This document shows positions 25,611 through 35,389 of a DNA stretch of 64,000 nucleotides, piece by piece. A model generated the notes under the pieces. The model was not told the origin of the DNA, ran no database searches, and saw only the letters and a list, made by a program, of their open reading frames with translations. Every line of letters begins with the position of its first letter. The stretch's first letter is position 1. The position numbers and the translations under genes are program-made. This DNA comes from Aquirhabdus sp. (GTDB lineage: Bacteria; Pseudomonadota; Gammaproteobacteria; Pseudomonadales; Moraxellaceae): NCBI GenBank assembly GCA_030149815.1, contig JASLHI010000005.1, positions 1 through 64,000 on the forward strand, written 5' to 3'.

Positions 25611-27833
25611 ATGGCTGAAGTAAGAGAACAACAAGTGGATGTTGATGAGATCGATCTTGGGCAAATGTTTCGAGCTATTCTTAGTAGTTGGAGGGTAATA
25701 GTTGTCTGTGTTTCCCTTACGTTAATTTTATCTATTTTCTATTTACGTGAAACAGCGGATGTATATTCTGCTGATGGCTTGGTGCAAATAGAGGAAGGTC
25801 AAAGTACGTCTGATTTGATGCTTGGTGCTTTGAGTGGTATGGCTGGGGGAGTTGCTAGTTTGGCTGGCTTAACTGCTAAATCGCCATCAGATACTGAAAT
25901 TCAGTTGTTGAAGTCTCGATTTATATTGGGGCGTGTTATCCAGAATTTAAACCTTGATATTTTGGTAACTGATAATGGTGACAAGTGGTATAACCGCTTG
26001 CTCCATGTCAATTCTAAACGAATTATTAACTCAAAAGATGGTGTTCATTATTCATCGAATGGTTTGGAGTTTGATGTTCGTAAATTTGAAGTCCCTTTTC
26101 CTTTGTTGGATCAAAAATTTAAAATTAGTTTTTTGAATAATGGGCGTTATACGTTAGAACTATTGGATAAGTCTAAAATCCCAGGCTTTGAGCAGCAAGA
26201 GTTAATTTCTGGAGCTGTTGGGAGTCAGTTAAATATGCCTCTTGGTGGGGGGGTATTGCAATTATTTATTCAAAAAAGTGATAGTAAGATTGGGTCGGTA
26301 TATCTTGAGAAGAGAAGTCTTCTTGGGGCAGTAAAAGATATTAATGATAACTTCTTGATTTCTGAAAAAGGAAAGCAAACTGGAGTTTTGGCGTTGATTT
26401 ATAATGGAGATCAACGACTTGTAGTTCAGACTCTCAATGAGGTCATGCAGGTTTATCTTGAAAAAAATATAGAAAATCGAATGGATGAAACGCAACATAC
26501 ATTAGATTTTCTAAGTCGCCAACTTCCCCAATCGAAGGCTGATTTGGAGGCTGCTGAGGATCGATATAATAAGTTCCGTGAAAAAAATAATACCATTGAT
26601 CCTACGCAAGAAGTTCAACTCTTGCTGCAGCAAATTGTCGATTTGAAAACAAAGAAAGGTGAACTTCAACAGCAGAGCGCTTTACTCGATCAGAAATATA
26701 CATCGAAGTTTCCATTGGCAGTCGCCACTAAGTCACAGTTAGATGTGGTTGATGGTGAGTTGAAGGAGTTGGAGTCAAAGACAGCAGAAATTCCAAATTT
26801 ACAACGTCAATATTTGCAGGTCTACCGAGATGTGCAAGTTAATACAGCATTGTATACCAGTCTGTTAAACAGCTATCAACAATTGAAAGTAATGCGTGCC
26901 GGAAAAGTAGCGACAGTCCGCATCTTAGATGACGCTGTTATGTCGGAAGAACCTATCAAGCCTAAGAAAATTATTACGTTATTCTTGGCGGTTCTTTTGG
27001 GTGTTGTTAGTGGTGTTGGGTTTATTTTATTGCGGAATAAACTATTTTCAGGTGTTAAGGATTCTTCAATTATTGAAGCAAAAACGGGGCTACCTGTTCT
27101 AGCTACGATCCCTCGCTCAGAGTCACAGCGTAAAATTTATTTGCGAAATGCAAAGAAGTTGCAACTTTTGGCAAAAGTGGATCCAGAGGATATGGCCGTT
27201 GAGGGGCTTAAAAGTTTAAGAACCGTTGTTCATTTTGCTTCAACGAAAGCTTGGAATAATGTGATTTTAATTACGGGACCATCTCCAGAAATTGGCAAGT
27301 CTTTTATTTCCGCAAATTTGGCAACGGTTTTTGCACAAATGGGTAAGCGTGTGGTTCTTGTTGATGCTGACATGCGTCGTGGTACTTTGAAAAGTTATTT
27401 CACTGTAGAAAAGAAACAGGGTTTATCTGATTATTTGAAAGATAGTCAAATACCGCTTGATGCTATTGTTGTAGGTGGCTCTGTTGATGGTCTTGACTTT
27501 ATTTCGCGGGGCGAAGCTTCGAATAATCCTGCAGAATTGCTTCTTGCAGAACGATTCAAATCGTTGGTTGAGACTTTGTCTGCGCAATATGATTATGTGC
27601 TAATCGATTCTCCACCTGTTTTGGCTGCGACTGATGCTGCGATTCTGGCACAAGTTGCGGGTATGACTTTGGTGGTAGCTCGTTATGCGTATACTCATAT
27701 AAAAGAACTAGATATCGCGATTTCACGTTTAACCCATACGGGTGCTTCAGTCCATGGTGTGGTGTTTAATGATGTGCGGGCTGGCGATGGTTATGGCTAT
27801 CAATATGCATATCAGTATCGTTCAAGCAATTGA
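25611..27833 (+). CDS. wzc: Tyrosine autokinase Wzc (polysaccharide co-polymerase)
   Basis: 740 residues. N-terminal Wzz domain between two membrane helices (about 27-46 and 450-470), with a long periplasmic coiled coil (about 290-400) between. The cytoplasmic BY-kinase domain has Walker A GPSPEIGKS (about 556-564), Walker A' VLVDADMRRG (about 582-591) and Walker B VLIDSPP. The C-terminus is a tyrosine cluster, GDGYGYQYAYQYRSSN, the autophosphorylation tail. It controls chain length and export with Wza and is dephosphorylated by Wzb. All catalytic motifs are intact. Confidence 0.95.
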   Translation: MAEVREQQVDVDEIDLGQMFRAILSSWRVIVVCVSLTLILSIFYLRETADVYSADGLVQIEEGQSTSDLMLGALSGMAGGVASLAGLTAKSPSDTEIQLLKSRFILGRVIQNLNLDILVTDNGDKWYNRLLHVNSKRIINSKDGVHYSSNGLEFDVRKFEVPFPLLDQKFKISFLNNGRYTLELLDKSKIPGFEQQELISGAVGSQLNMPLGGGVLQLFIQKSDSKIGSVYLEKRSLLGAVKDINDNFLISEKGKQTGVLALIYNGDQRLVVQTLNEVMQVYLEKNIENRMDETQHTLDFLSRQLPQSKADLEAAEDRYNKFREKNNTIDPTQEVQLLLQQIVDLKTKKGELQQQSALLDQKYTSKFPLAVATKSQLDVVDGELKELESKTAEIPNLQRQYLQVYRDVQVNTALYTSLLNSYQQLKVMRAGKVATVRILDDAVMSEEPIKPKKIITLFLAVLLGVVSGVGFILLRNKLFSGVKDSSIIEAKTGLPVLATIPRSESQRKIYLRNAKKLQLLAKVDPEDMAVEGLKSLRTVVHFASTKAWNNVILITGPSPEIGKSFISANLATVFAQMGKRVVLVDADMRRGTLKSYFTVEKKQGLSDYLKDSQIPLDAIVVGGSVDGLDFISRGEASNNPAELLLAERFKSLVETLSAQYDYVLIDSPPVLAATDAAILAQVAGMTLVVARYAYTHIKELDIAISRLTHTGASVHGVVFNDVRAGDGYGYQYAYQYRSSN

Positions 27834-27922
27834 GGTTAACTTTCACTAGGTAGGTTTTCTTGTAGTTACAGAAAACCTTGTGTCAGATTAATGTTTTTAG
27901 TTTTAAAAGGTTGTCCTATAAA

Positions 27923-29200
27923 ATGTTGAATTATAATACCTCAAAGATTGCAATTATTGGGCTTGGCTATGTTGGACTGCCTTTAGCAGTAGAGTTTGGA
28001 AAAAAACGATCGGTCGTTGGCTTTGATATTAATCAAGCTCGAATAGAGGCCTTGGGGTTAAATTTTGATCATACTCTAGAGGTAAGTGGTGCGGAGTTAG
28101 GTCTGGCGACACATTTAAAGTTTAGCTATCAATTAGCTGATTTGCGAGACTGTAATATATTTATCGTTACCGTGCCAACGCCAATTGATGAGTATAAACA
28201 GCCCGACTTGACGCCATTGATTAAAGCCTCGGAAACGATTGGTCAAGTGCTGAAGAAAGGTGATATTGTCATTTACGAATCGACAGTATATCCAGGCGCA
28301 ACGGAAGATGATTGTGTTCCAGTCTTAGAGCGAGTTTCAGGGTTAAGATTTAATCAGGATTTTTTTGCAGGCTATAGTCCTGAGCGTATTAATCCTGGAG
28401 ATAAAACTCATCGAGTGACTAATATCCGAAAGGTAACTTCTGGTTCAACACCTGAAATCGCTCAGGTTGTGGATGCGTTATATAACGAAATTATTGTGGC
28501 TGGTACGCATAAAGCAACAAGTATTAAGGTTGCAGAAGCTGCGAAAGTTATTGAGAACACACAGCGTGATGTCAATATTGCTTTGATCAATGAATTAGCA
28601 ATTATTTTCAATAAGATGGGTATTGATACTCAAGATGTACTTGAGGCAGCTGGTACGAAGTGGAATTTCTTACCGTTCCGTCCTGGATTGGTTGGCGGAC
28701 ATTGTATTGGGGTAGATCCTTACTATCTAACTCACAAAGCGCAATCTATCGGCTATCATCCTGAAATTATTCTTGCGGGTCGTCGTCTCAATGACAGTAT
28801 CGGTGCTTATGTTGCAACTCAACTGGTTAAAGCGATGCTCAAAAAGAAGATACAGGTTGATGGTGCGCGTGTTCTTGTAATGGGATTGTCTTTTAAGGAG
28901 AACTGTCCAGATCTTCGTAACACCAAAATCGTTGATATTCTCGCTGAGTTAGCTGAGTACAACATTATTGTTGATGTTTATGATCCTTGGGTCAGTGCTG
29001 AAGAGGCTAACCATGAGTATGGTCTAGATTTGATTGAGGCACCTCAAAATGATCAGTACGATGCTATTGTTTTGGCGGTTGCTCATGATCAGTTTAAACA
29101 AATGTCTTCTACTGAAATTCGTAATTTAGGACGTAGTAGCCATATCGTCTATGATTTGAAATATATTTTAGACAAAACAGAATCTGATATTCGTCTATAA
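27923..29200 (+). CDS. tviB: UDP-N-acetylglucosamine/galactosamine 6-dehydrogenase (TviB/WbpO type)
   Basis: 425 residues from ATG 27923; the frame extends upstream to 27878, but family members begin close to the nucleotide fold seen here (KIAIIGLGYVGLPLAVEFG). The NAD-binding GxGYVG motif, the Glu and Lys/Asn residues of the catalytic region, and the nucleophilic Cys261 in GGHCIGVDPYYL are present. The sequence resembles TviB/WbpO, which oxidise UDP-HexNAc to UDP-HexNAcA, rather than UDP-glucose dehydrogenase. With the TviC-like epimerase next door it should supply UDP-GalNAcA. First sugar gene after wzc. Confidence 0.9.
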   Translation: MLNYNTSKIAIIGLGYVGLPLAVEFGKKRSVVGFDINQARIEALGLNFDHTLEVSGAELGLATHLKFSYQLADLRDCNIFIVTVPTPIDEYKQPDLTPLIKASETIGQVLKKGDIVIYESTVYPGATEDDCVPVLERVSGLRFNQDFFAGYSPERINPGDKTHRVTNIRKVTSGSTPEIAQVVDALYNEIIVAGTHKATSIKVAEAAKVIENTQRDVNIALINELAIIFNKMGIDTQDVLEAAGTKWNFLPFRPGLVGGHCIGVDPYYLTHKAQSIGYHPEIILAGRRLNDSIGAYVATQLVKAMLKKKIQVDGARVLVMGLSFKENCPDLRNTKIVDILAELAEYNIIVDVYDPWVSAEEANHEYGLDLIEAPQNDQYDAIVLAVAHDQFKQMSSTEIRNLGRSSHIVYDLKYILDKTESDIRL

Positions 29201-29218
29201 GTTTTATTGAGAGATTAA

Positions 29219-30247
29219 ATGAGTCGTTATCAGCAGGTGTGTGAAACACTACAAGATGCTCCAAAGAAATGGTTGATTACAGGTGTTGCAGGGTTTATCG
29301 GCTCCAATTTATTGGAAACGTTATTGAAGCTTGATCAACAGGTCGTTGGGCTGGATAATTTTGCGACTGGTCATCAATATAATTTAGATGAAGTTCAGTC
29401 CTCTGTCAGCATAGAGCAGTGGCAGAGGTTTGAATTTATTAATGGTGATATTCGCCAATTAGACGATTGTAAGCGGGCGTGTTTAAATGTGGATTATGTG
29501 CTACATCAGGCAGCATTAGGTTCAGTTCCTCGATCAATTAATGATCCGATTTTAACTAATTCAGCGAATATTGATGGTTTTCTGAATATGTTAGTTGCTG
29601 CACGTGACGCTGGTGTTCAGAGCTTTACTTATGCAGCAAGTAGTTCGACATATGGAGATCATCCAGATTTACCAAAGAGAGAAGATCGAATTGGTAAGCC
29701 TTTGTCGCCTTATGCTGTGACAAAGTATGTTAATGAACTGTATGCCGAAGTTTTTGCTCGTACTTACAATTTTAGCTGTATTGGTTTGCGCTATTTTAAT
29801 GTGTTTGGTAAGCGTCAAGATCCTAACGGTGCATATGCAGCAGTAATACCGAAGTGGACTGCAGCTTTGATACAAGGTGATGATGTATATATTAATGGCG
29901 ATGGTGAAACGAGTCGTGATTTTTGTTTTATTGAAAATGTAGTGCAGATGAATATTCTTGCGGCAACTACGACTGATAATAATGCGCGCAATCAGGTTTA
30001 TAACGTTGCGGTGAATGGGCGCACTTCATTAAATATACTTTTTAATGCATTAAAGGATGCTTTGGCAATTAATTCGATTGTATGCACCAATGATGCGATT
30101 TATCGTGATTTTCGTGCAGGCGATGTACGTCATTCACAAGCTGATATTAGCAAGGCTAAGACTTTGCTTGGTTACGATCCTGTGTATGATATTCAGGGAG
30201 GTATATCTCTTGCGATGCCATGGTATATCTCATTTCTTAAGAAATAA
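29219..30247 (+). CDS. tviC: UDP-N-acetylglucosamine 4-epimerase (TviC/WbpP type)
   Basis: 342-residue extended SDR. The NAD motif GVAGFIGSN is near residue 22; catalytic S/T region AASSSTYGDHPDLPK and YAVTK (YxxxK) follow. The sequence is closest in feel to WbpP/TviC, which interconvert UDP-GlcNAc and UDP-GalNAc (or the uronic acids). It starts 18 bases after tviB. Together the pair gives UDP-GalNAcA. Confidence 0.9.
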   Translation: MSRYQQVCETLQDAPKKWLITGVAGFIGSNLLETLLKLDQQVVGLDNFATGHQYNLDEVQSSVSIEQWQRFEFINGDIRQLDDCKRACLNVDYVLHQAALGSVPRSINDPILTNSANIDGFLNMLVAARDAGVQSFTYAASSSTYGDHPDLPKREDRIGKPLSPYAVTKYVNELYAEVFARTYNFSCIGLRYFNVFGKRQDPNGAYAAVIPKWTAALIQGDDVYINGDGETSRDFCFIENVVQMNILAATTTDNNARNQVYNVAVNGRTSLNILFNALKDALAINSIVCTNDAIYRDFRAGDVRHSQADISKAKTLLGYDPVYDIQGGISLAMPWYISFLKK

Positions 30248-30302
30248 TTGAGTGTAATCTGTCGAGTCTATTTAGACTTGGATTATTAGTAGGATTTAAC
30301 TT

Positions 30303-31529
30303 ATGTCGCTAAAAAAAACTATTATTTATGTGGGGGGATTTGAGCTCCCAGATAAAAATGGTGCTGCTCAGCGCGTTATTGCGAATGGTAAGATTTTTAG
30401 AGAACTTGGTTATGATGTTGTATTTTGTGGTGTTGCAAAAGACATCGACGATAACCAAAATATTCTCGAAACGAAATCGGATCATTTCGGTTTTACGTGC
30501 TTTGCTACGGCATACCCTACTTCAAAGAAAGCATGGTTAAAAGCAATTTCAAGTTCAGAATCTATTCGATATTTAGTCGAGGAATACTATCAAGGGCGTG
30601 TTGCAGCAGTGATTTGTTATAATCATCCAGCTCTAGCTCAATGGCGTATACGTCACTTATGTCAGAAAAATAATGTAAAGTATTTAGCAGATGTGACAGA
30701 GTGGTATGAAAGCTCTGGCGGTGGAGTAATTTTTGGCCTAGTGAAATGGCTTGATACTAATTTCCGTATGCGTGTGATGCATCGCCTTGTGGATGCGTTG
30801 ATTACTACAAGTAGTATTATTACTGAGTATTATGCTCGGACAAAAAATATTCCGATTGTTGAATTACCAACGCTTTATGATAAAGAGTCGATTATCGTTA
30901 ATCGCCCTGAAGCTACATCTGATTCTAAGGTGAGTCGTTGGATTTATGCGGGTTCGCCTTTCAATTCAGGACGTGTAGATAGTAAACGTGAAAATATTAA
31001 AGATCGCTTAGATGCAGTTGTGATCTTGGCTGCTCGATTAAATAGCGAGGAAACTCCTGTCGAGTTAAGAGTTTATGGAGTAACGCAGGAAGAATATCTA
31101 AAAGTATTCCCAGAACACCTAGATGTTCTGCGAGAAAATATTAATAAAATTATATTTTTTGGTAATAGACCTCATAAAGAAATATTGCAGCAACTGCAAC
31201 AAAGTGATTTTTCAATTTTCTTTAGAAAGAGAAGTCGACTAACTGAAGCAGGATTCCCTAGTAAGCTTGCTGAGTCAATTTCATGTGGTACTCCTGTCAT
31301 TACAAATTATCTGGGGAATCTGAAATCGTATCAAGGAAAAGTATCTGGGTTATTTTTGGTTGACTTTTCTGATATGGATATTTGTGTGAAGGCAACTAAA
31401 GAAATTTTGCAAATGAGTTCTTTGGAGCTTGCTGTAGTAAAGGCTTCGTGTATAAAAGAGCAGGCATTTGATTATCGAACTTTTATACCGAGTGTGCAGC
31501 AATTTGTGCATGATTCAAACCTATCATGA
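30303..31529 (+). CDS. Glycosyltransferase, GT4-like (GT-B fold)
   Basis: 408 residues. The N-terminus IIYVGGFELPDKNGAAQRV with its Gly-rich loop and the C-terminal ESISCGTPVI resemble GT4 enzymes, and EAGFPSKLAE is close to the donor-site E-x7-E motif. Likely cytoplasmic, membrane-associated, adding one sugar to the lipid-linked repeat unit; donor and linkage cannot be predicted. AGGA precedes the ATG by about 8 bases. From here to wzy and wzx, base composition becomes more AT-rich, common for the variable centre of such loci. Confidence 0.85.
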   Translation: MSLKKTIIYVGGFELPDKNGAAQRVIANGKIFRELGYDVVFCGVAKDIDDNQNILETKSDHFGFTCFATAYPTSKKAWLKAISSSESIRYLVEEYYQGRVAAVICYNHPALAQWRIRHLCQKNNVKYLADVTEWYESSGGGVIFGLVKWLDTNFRMRVMHRLVDALITTSSIITEYYARTKNIPIVELPTLYDKESIIVNRPEATSDSKVSRWIYAGSPFNSGRVDSKRENIKDRLDAVVILAARLNSEETPVELRVYGVTQEEYLKVFPEHLDVLRENINKIIFFGNRPHKEILQQLQQSDFSIFFRKRSRLTEAGFPSKLAESISCGTPVITNYLGNLKSYQGKVSGLFLVDFSDMDICVKATKEILQMSSLELAVVKASCIKEQAFDYRTFIPSVQQFVHDSNLS

Positions 31530-31574
31530 AAAATTTTATAATCATTTTCATGTCGTCAATCTAGAGGTGATGGA

Positions 31575-32885
31575 TTGCGCAAAAAATACCTTCCGTTAAT
31601 AGCTTTTTCTACATATATTCTATTTACTCTAGTGTTAGCTTTCTGGGGACCCTTGACATATATAGGGTTGGATGAGGCTAATGTTTCTAGCTATATGCTT
31701 CTGTTTTTAGTTTTATTTACTGCTGGTTATTATTTAGGGGTAAATGGCTCTAAGGATAGAATTCTGCGGGATAGCGCTCTGGTAGAAAAAAAAATATTTC
31801 GATTGCTGAAGTTTTCCATCATAGTGACGGTGCTTTATAAGTTTCAAGAGTTTGCGGCTTTAGCTGTAACAGGTAAGTTGAACCTATCATTTGCGAATGC
31901 TGGCGAAAATTATGTTGAAACTTATGCGGATTATGAACGCGGAGCGGGCGGGTATAATATAGAGTGGGTAATTAGTATATTTTTCTATTTACCCTTGCTT
32001 ATTTCTATGATTTTAGGCGTTTATTATTATAAAAAACTACCGCGTATTTATAGACTTTCTGTAATCGCAATATTTGCTCTAGTTTTTATTGTAAATACCT
32101 TGGGTCAAGGTAAGCAGAAGCAGATTGGCGATATTATGGTCTTTTTGCTTTCTATATTAGTTATTAAGCTGGGTTCTGAGTCGAATTCTAGAGATATTAA
32201 AAGAAGGCGGCGTTCCAAACGGATTTATATCTGGGGCTTATTAGTAGGTGTTCTTGGATTATTTGGTTTTATTAGCGTCTTGACAGCAAGATATGCGGCA
32301 TTAGGTATAGATGCTAGTAATATCCAAGGGTTATCTCATCCGTTAATTGTTTATAACACTCACCACCTCGTATTCCAAATTTTTGGTGATCAAGTTGGTT
32401 TTGCTATGTCAATGTTTACAGGATATCTGGCGCAAGGGTATCTTGGACTTTCTCTAGCTTTCAACGAGCCTTTTGTCTGGACGTACGGAATTGGTAATTC
32501 TTACGCAACTACAATATTGTTTGGGAAACTTTTTGGTTTGCCCGTTTCTGTTGAGGATTCGTATCCTTTTAGGGTGGGCGTTGATACGGGTTGGGATTTA
32601 GCTAAATGGCATTCTGTATTTCCATGGTTGGCTTCTGATTTTACATTCCCAGGGGTTTTGATTATTTTCTTCTTTTATGCGTTTGTATATGGTAGATGTT
32701 GGAAAGAAGCTATTGTCTATAGGAATCCATTGTCAATTCTATTTTTCTGTGTTTTAAATCTAGGGCTTGTTTTTGTTCCGTCCAATAATCAATTGCTACA
32801 TGGCCCAGAGAGTGTCCTAGCTGTATTTGTTATTGCTTCTATGTGGTTTTATAGTCGATGGAAGTATGATTGTAAGTCAGCATAA
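31575..32885 (+). CDS. wzy: Predicted repeat-unit polymerase Wzy
   Basis: 436 residues, almost wholly hydrophobic, with about 11-12 helices and a larger polar loop in the second half (about residues 290-370), the topology of O-antigen/capsule polymerases. Wzy proteins share little sequence, so the call rests on topology and on the location between a glycosyltransferase and the flippase gene. The start is TTG 31575, preceded by AGAGGTGA; the ATG at 31570 is out of frame. It joins repeat units at the periplasmic face. Possible alternative: another polytopic membrane enzyme. Confidence 0.7.
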   Translation: MRKKYLPLIAFSTYILFTLVLAFWGPLTYIGLDEANVSSYMLLFLVLFTAGYYLGVNGSKDRILRDSALVEKKIFRLLKFSIIVTVLYKFQEFAALAVTGKLNLSFANAGENYVETYADYERGAGGYNIEWVISIFFYLPLLISMILGVYYYKKLPRIYRLSVIAIFALVFIVNTLGQGKQKQIGDIMVFLLSILVIKLGSESNSRDIKRRRRSKRIYIWGLLVGVLGLFGFISVLTARYAALGIDASNIQGLSHPLIVYNTHHLVFQIFGDQVGFAMSMFTGYLAQGYLGLSLAFNEPFVWTYGIGNSYATTILFGKLFGLPVSVEDSYPFRVGVDTGWDLAKWHSVFPWLASDFTFPGVLIIFFFYAFVYGRCWKEAIVYRNPLSILFFCVLNLGLVFVPSNNQLLHGPESVLAVFVIASMWFYSRWKYDCKSA

Positions 32886-32924
32886 ATATTTAATATAAGA
32901 CATTCTATATAGGATTGATTCTGG

Positions 32925-34445
32925 ATGGGGACCTCTCGTGTAGCTTTGTTCGTCATTGTTTTATGGCTACTGGGAAAGCTGCTTGCCTTTGGTAAAGACT
33001 TACTGGTTTCATACTACTTCGGTGCTTCTGTGCAAACGGATGCATATTTTATAGCTAGCAATATTCCGAGTTTAGTTTATGCCGGTTTATTGGCAACAGT
33101 ACCGTTAGTGTTGTTGCCTTTATATACCAAAAAGATTGCTGAAGGTCATGAAGGGCAAGCGTATAGTTTTGCCAGTAGTGTTTTGAATTGGTATGCGGCA
33201 GCGGCGTTAATATTTACGGCTGTTGTTTTTGTCGAAGCTGAGTTTTTAGTTGCGTGTATAGCACCTACTGTGACGTCGTCAACTGCTGCATTAGCAGTAG
33301 TTTTGACGAGAATATTCTCTGCAACATTTGTTTTTTCAATGGTTTCTGCTGTTTTTACGACCATTCAGTTATCAAACAAGCAGGCAATGGGTGTACAACT
33401 TATTCCGATTATTAATAACGGTTTGTTTGTGTTGGGTGTTTTTTTATTTTCGGCCCAATATGGAATCTATGCTGCAGCGGTTTCTGCGGCTGTAGCGTGG
33501 GTGATTCAGATTCCATTACAAGCATTGTTTATTAAAGGTAAATTTAAATATTCATGGATGTGGATATTAGAAAAACAGGATCGTCGAGCTTTATTTATTG
33601 TTTTCTTTCCTGCGCTCATTGGTGTGTCTATTGAGCAGTTAAATCCAATTGTCAGTGTTTATTTTGGTTCAAGTTTAGCCGAAGGAAGTGTTTCGATGCT
33701 TTCATACGCTTTTCGGCTAATTAGTTTTTGTACTGGTGTTTTTATTGTAATTACCTCGACGATTTCGTTTCCTGCTTTTGCTGATAAGGTGTCGGGGAAG
33801 AAGCTTGTTGAACTCATAGATGATATTTACTGGAATACACGATTAACACTTTTTACTTCGACTTTTGTAGCCCTTGTACTTGCATTTTTTAGTCGGGATA
33901 TTGTGTCAATTATACTGGAGCGCGGTCGACTTTCTGCTGATCATGCTGCTATTGTTGCAAATCTGCTTTCCGTATTGGCTTTGTCGATTCCCTTTGTTGC
34001 ATTAAGGGAGATATATATTAGGGGAATATATGCCTTTAGTGAGGCCAAGTTGGGAATGTTGACAGGCGTTATCGCACTGCTGGCAAATATTCTCATCTGT
34101 TATTTCTTTGTTCATTTTTATGGTATTCAAGCCATTGCAATAGCTACTTTGGTTGCTGCATTTGCGAGTAGTGCGGTGAGTTTTTCATTATTACACCGTA
34201 TTTTTGGAACAAGGCCAAGTTTCCACCTACTTAGCTTTATTCTTCGGCTAATGATTGTAATTGGTATTACTGATTTGATATTGGTAGGATTTTTTAGCTA
34301 TTTTGTGATAAGTAATGTGTTGGTGAGGTTGATGGTAGGTATGGCGCTTACTAGTTTTTCTTATTTCGTGGTATCGATGCTGGTCGGTATTATTAGGATT
34401 AATTTTTCTGAGCGGACTTTAAAGAGTGAGTTGCTTAGAGGCTAA
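32925..34445 (+). CDS. wzx: Repeat-unit flippase, MurJ/MviN-like Wzx
   Basis: 506 residues, about 14 helices. The N-terminal region (LGKLLAFGKDLLVSYYFGAS, then TDAYFIASNIPSLVY) matches the MurJ/MviN branch of MOP exporters instead of the Wzx/RfbX branch. Such MurJ-like flippases serve in several capsule and O-antigen loci. Role: moving undecaprenyl-PP-linked units across the inner membrane. A cell's essential MurJ would normally be encoded outside a polysaccharide locus. Confidence 0.85.
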   Translation: MGTSRVALFVIVLWLLGKLLAFGKDLLVSYYFGASVQTDAYFIASNIPSLVYAGLLATVPLVLLPLYTKKIAEGHEGQAYSFASSVLNWYAAAALIFTAVVFVEAEFLVACIAPTVTSSTAALAVVLTRIFSATFVFSMVSAVFTTIQLSNKQAMGVQLIPIINNGLFVLGVFLFSAQYGIYAAAVSAAVAWVIQIPLQALFIKGKFKYSWMWILEKQDRRALFIVFFPALIGVSIEQLNPIVSVYFGSSLAEGSVSMLSYAFRLISFCTGVFIVITSTISFPAFADKVSGKKLVELIDDIYWNTRLTLFTSTFVALVLAFFSRDIVSIILERGRLSADHAAIVANLLSVLALSIPFVALREIYIRGIYAFSEAKLGMLTGVIALLANILICYFFVHFYGIQAIAIATLVAAFASSAVSFSLLHRIFGTRPSFHLLSFILRLMIVIGITDLILVGFFSYFVISNVLVRLMVGMALTSFSYFVVSMLVGIIRINFSERTLKSELLRG

Positions 34446-34508
34446 TTATATTTTGAAGATTAAATTTCAATGTTGCGTAGTGATTTCAGATAAATAGTGA
34501 GTGACGAG

Positions 34509-35366
34509 ATGAGGGTATTAGTTGTTGGTGTCACTGGTATGCTGGGCGGTGCTGTTTTTAAGATGTTTTCTTTGGATCAACAGTTTGACGTCTGGGGAAC
34601 TCTGCGAAGTAATGGGGGGCTAAAATATTTCCCAGAATCAAGCCATTCTAGATTATTGGTCAATGTTGATGTTCTTGATCAGGATTCTCTGATTTCAGTG
34701 ATAGACAAAGTTCGTCCTGATATTGTGATTAATTGTGTAGGTTTGATTAAGCAACTAGCCGATGCTAAAGATCCATTGTCGGCATTACCTATCAATGCGA
34801 TGTTTCCGCACCGCTTGGCCAAGCTGTGTAAGCTTGCGGGTGCTCGAATGATCCATGTGAGCACCGATTGTGTTTTTTCAGGCAAAACTGGCATGTATAT
34901 AGAAACAGATATTTCTGATGCTGAAGATTTGTATGGCAAATCAAAATATATTGGCGAGTTAAATGATCTGCCACATGCGATTACCTTAAGAACTTCAATA
35001 ATAGGTCATGAGCACAATAGTAATTATGCGCTTGTTGATTGGTTTTTATCTCAGAGTGGTGCAGTAAAAGGGTTTTCACAAGCTATATTTTCTGGTTTGC
35101 CAACTGTGGAACTGGCAAGGGTCATGCGAGACTATGTTGTACCGAAGCCAGAGCTCTTTGGTCTATATCACGTATCTGTCGAGCCAATAGACAAGTTCAG
35201 TTTGCTAAAAATGGTAGCTGATGTTTATGGAAAAGAGATTGAGATTAAGCCTGATGAGCGATTGAAGATTGATCGGTCATTAGATTCAACACGCTTCAAA
35301 GAAGCCACAGGCTATATTCCTCCGAGTTGGCAACAGCTCATTAAAATGATGCGTGATTTCCGTTAA
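34509..35366 (+). CDS. RmlD-family NAD(P)-dependent sugar reductase, probably for L-QuiNAc
   Basis: 285 residues from ATG 34509 (a GTG at 34497 would add four). Rossmann motif GVTGMLGGAV, then VINCVGLIKQ, HVSTDCVFSG and YGKSKYIGE (YxxxK) identify the RmlD/SDR family. Gene order reductase, FnlA-type dehydratase, WecB-type epimerase is that of L-FucNAc or L-QuiNAc pathways. The L-FucNAc reductase (CapF/WbjC) carries an extra C-terminal cupin domain and is about 370 residues; this one lacks it and resembles the WbvR/QnlA type, favouring L-QuiNAc. That choice is inference. Confidence 0.8.
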   Translation: MRVLVVGVTGMLGGAVFKMFSLDQQFDVWGTLRSNGGLKYFPESSHSRLLVNVDVLDQDSLISVIDKVRPDIVINCVGLIKQLADAKDPLSALPINAMFPHRLAKLCKLAGARMIHVSTDCVFSGKTGMYIETDISDAEDLYGKSKYIGELNDLPHAITLRTSIIGHEHNSNYALVDWFLSQSGAVKGFSQAIFSGLPTVELARVMRDYVVPKPELFGLYHVSVEPIDKFSLLKMVADVYGKEIEIKPDERLKIDRSLDSTRFKEATGYIPPSWQQLIKMMRDFR

Positions 35367-35389
35367 TTTTTACAGATTGGATAATTGTC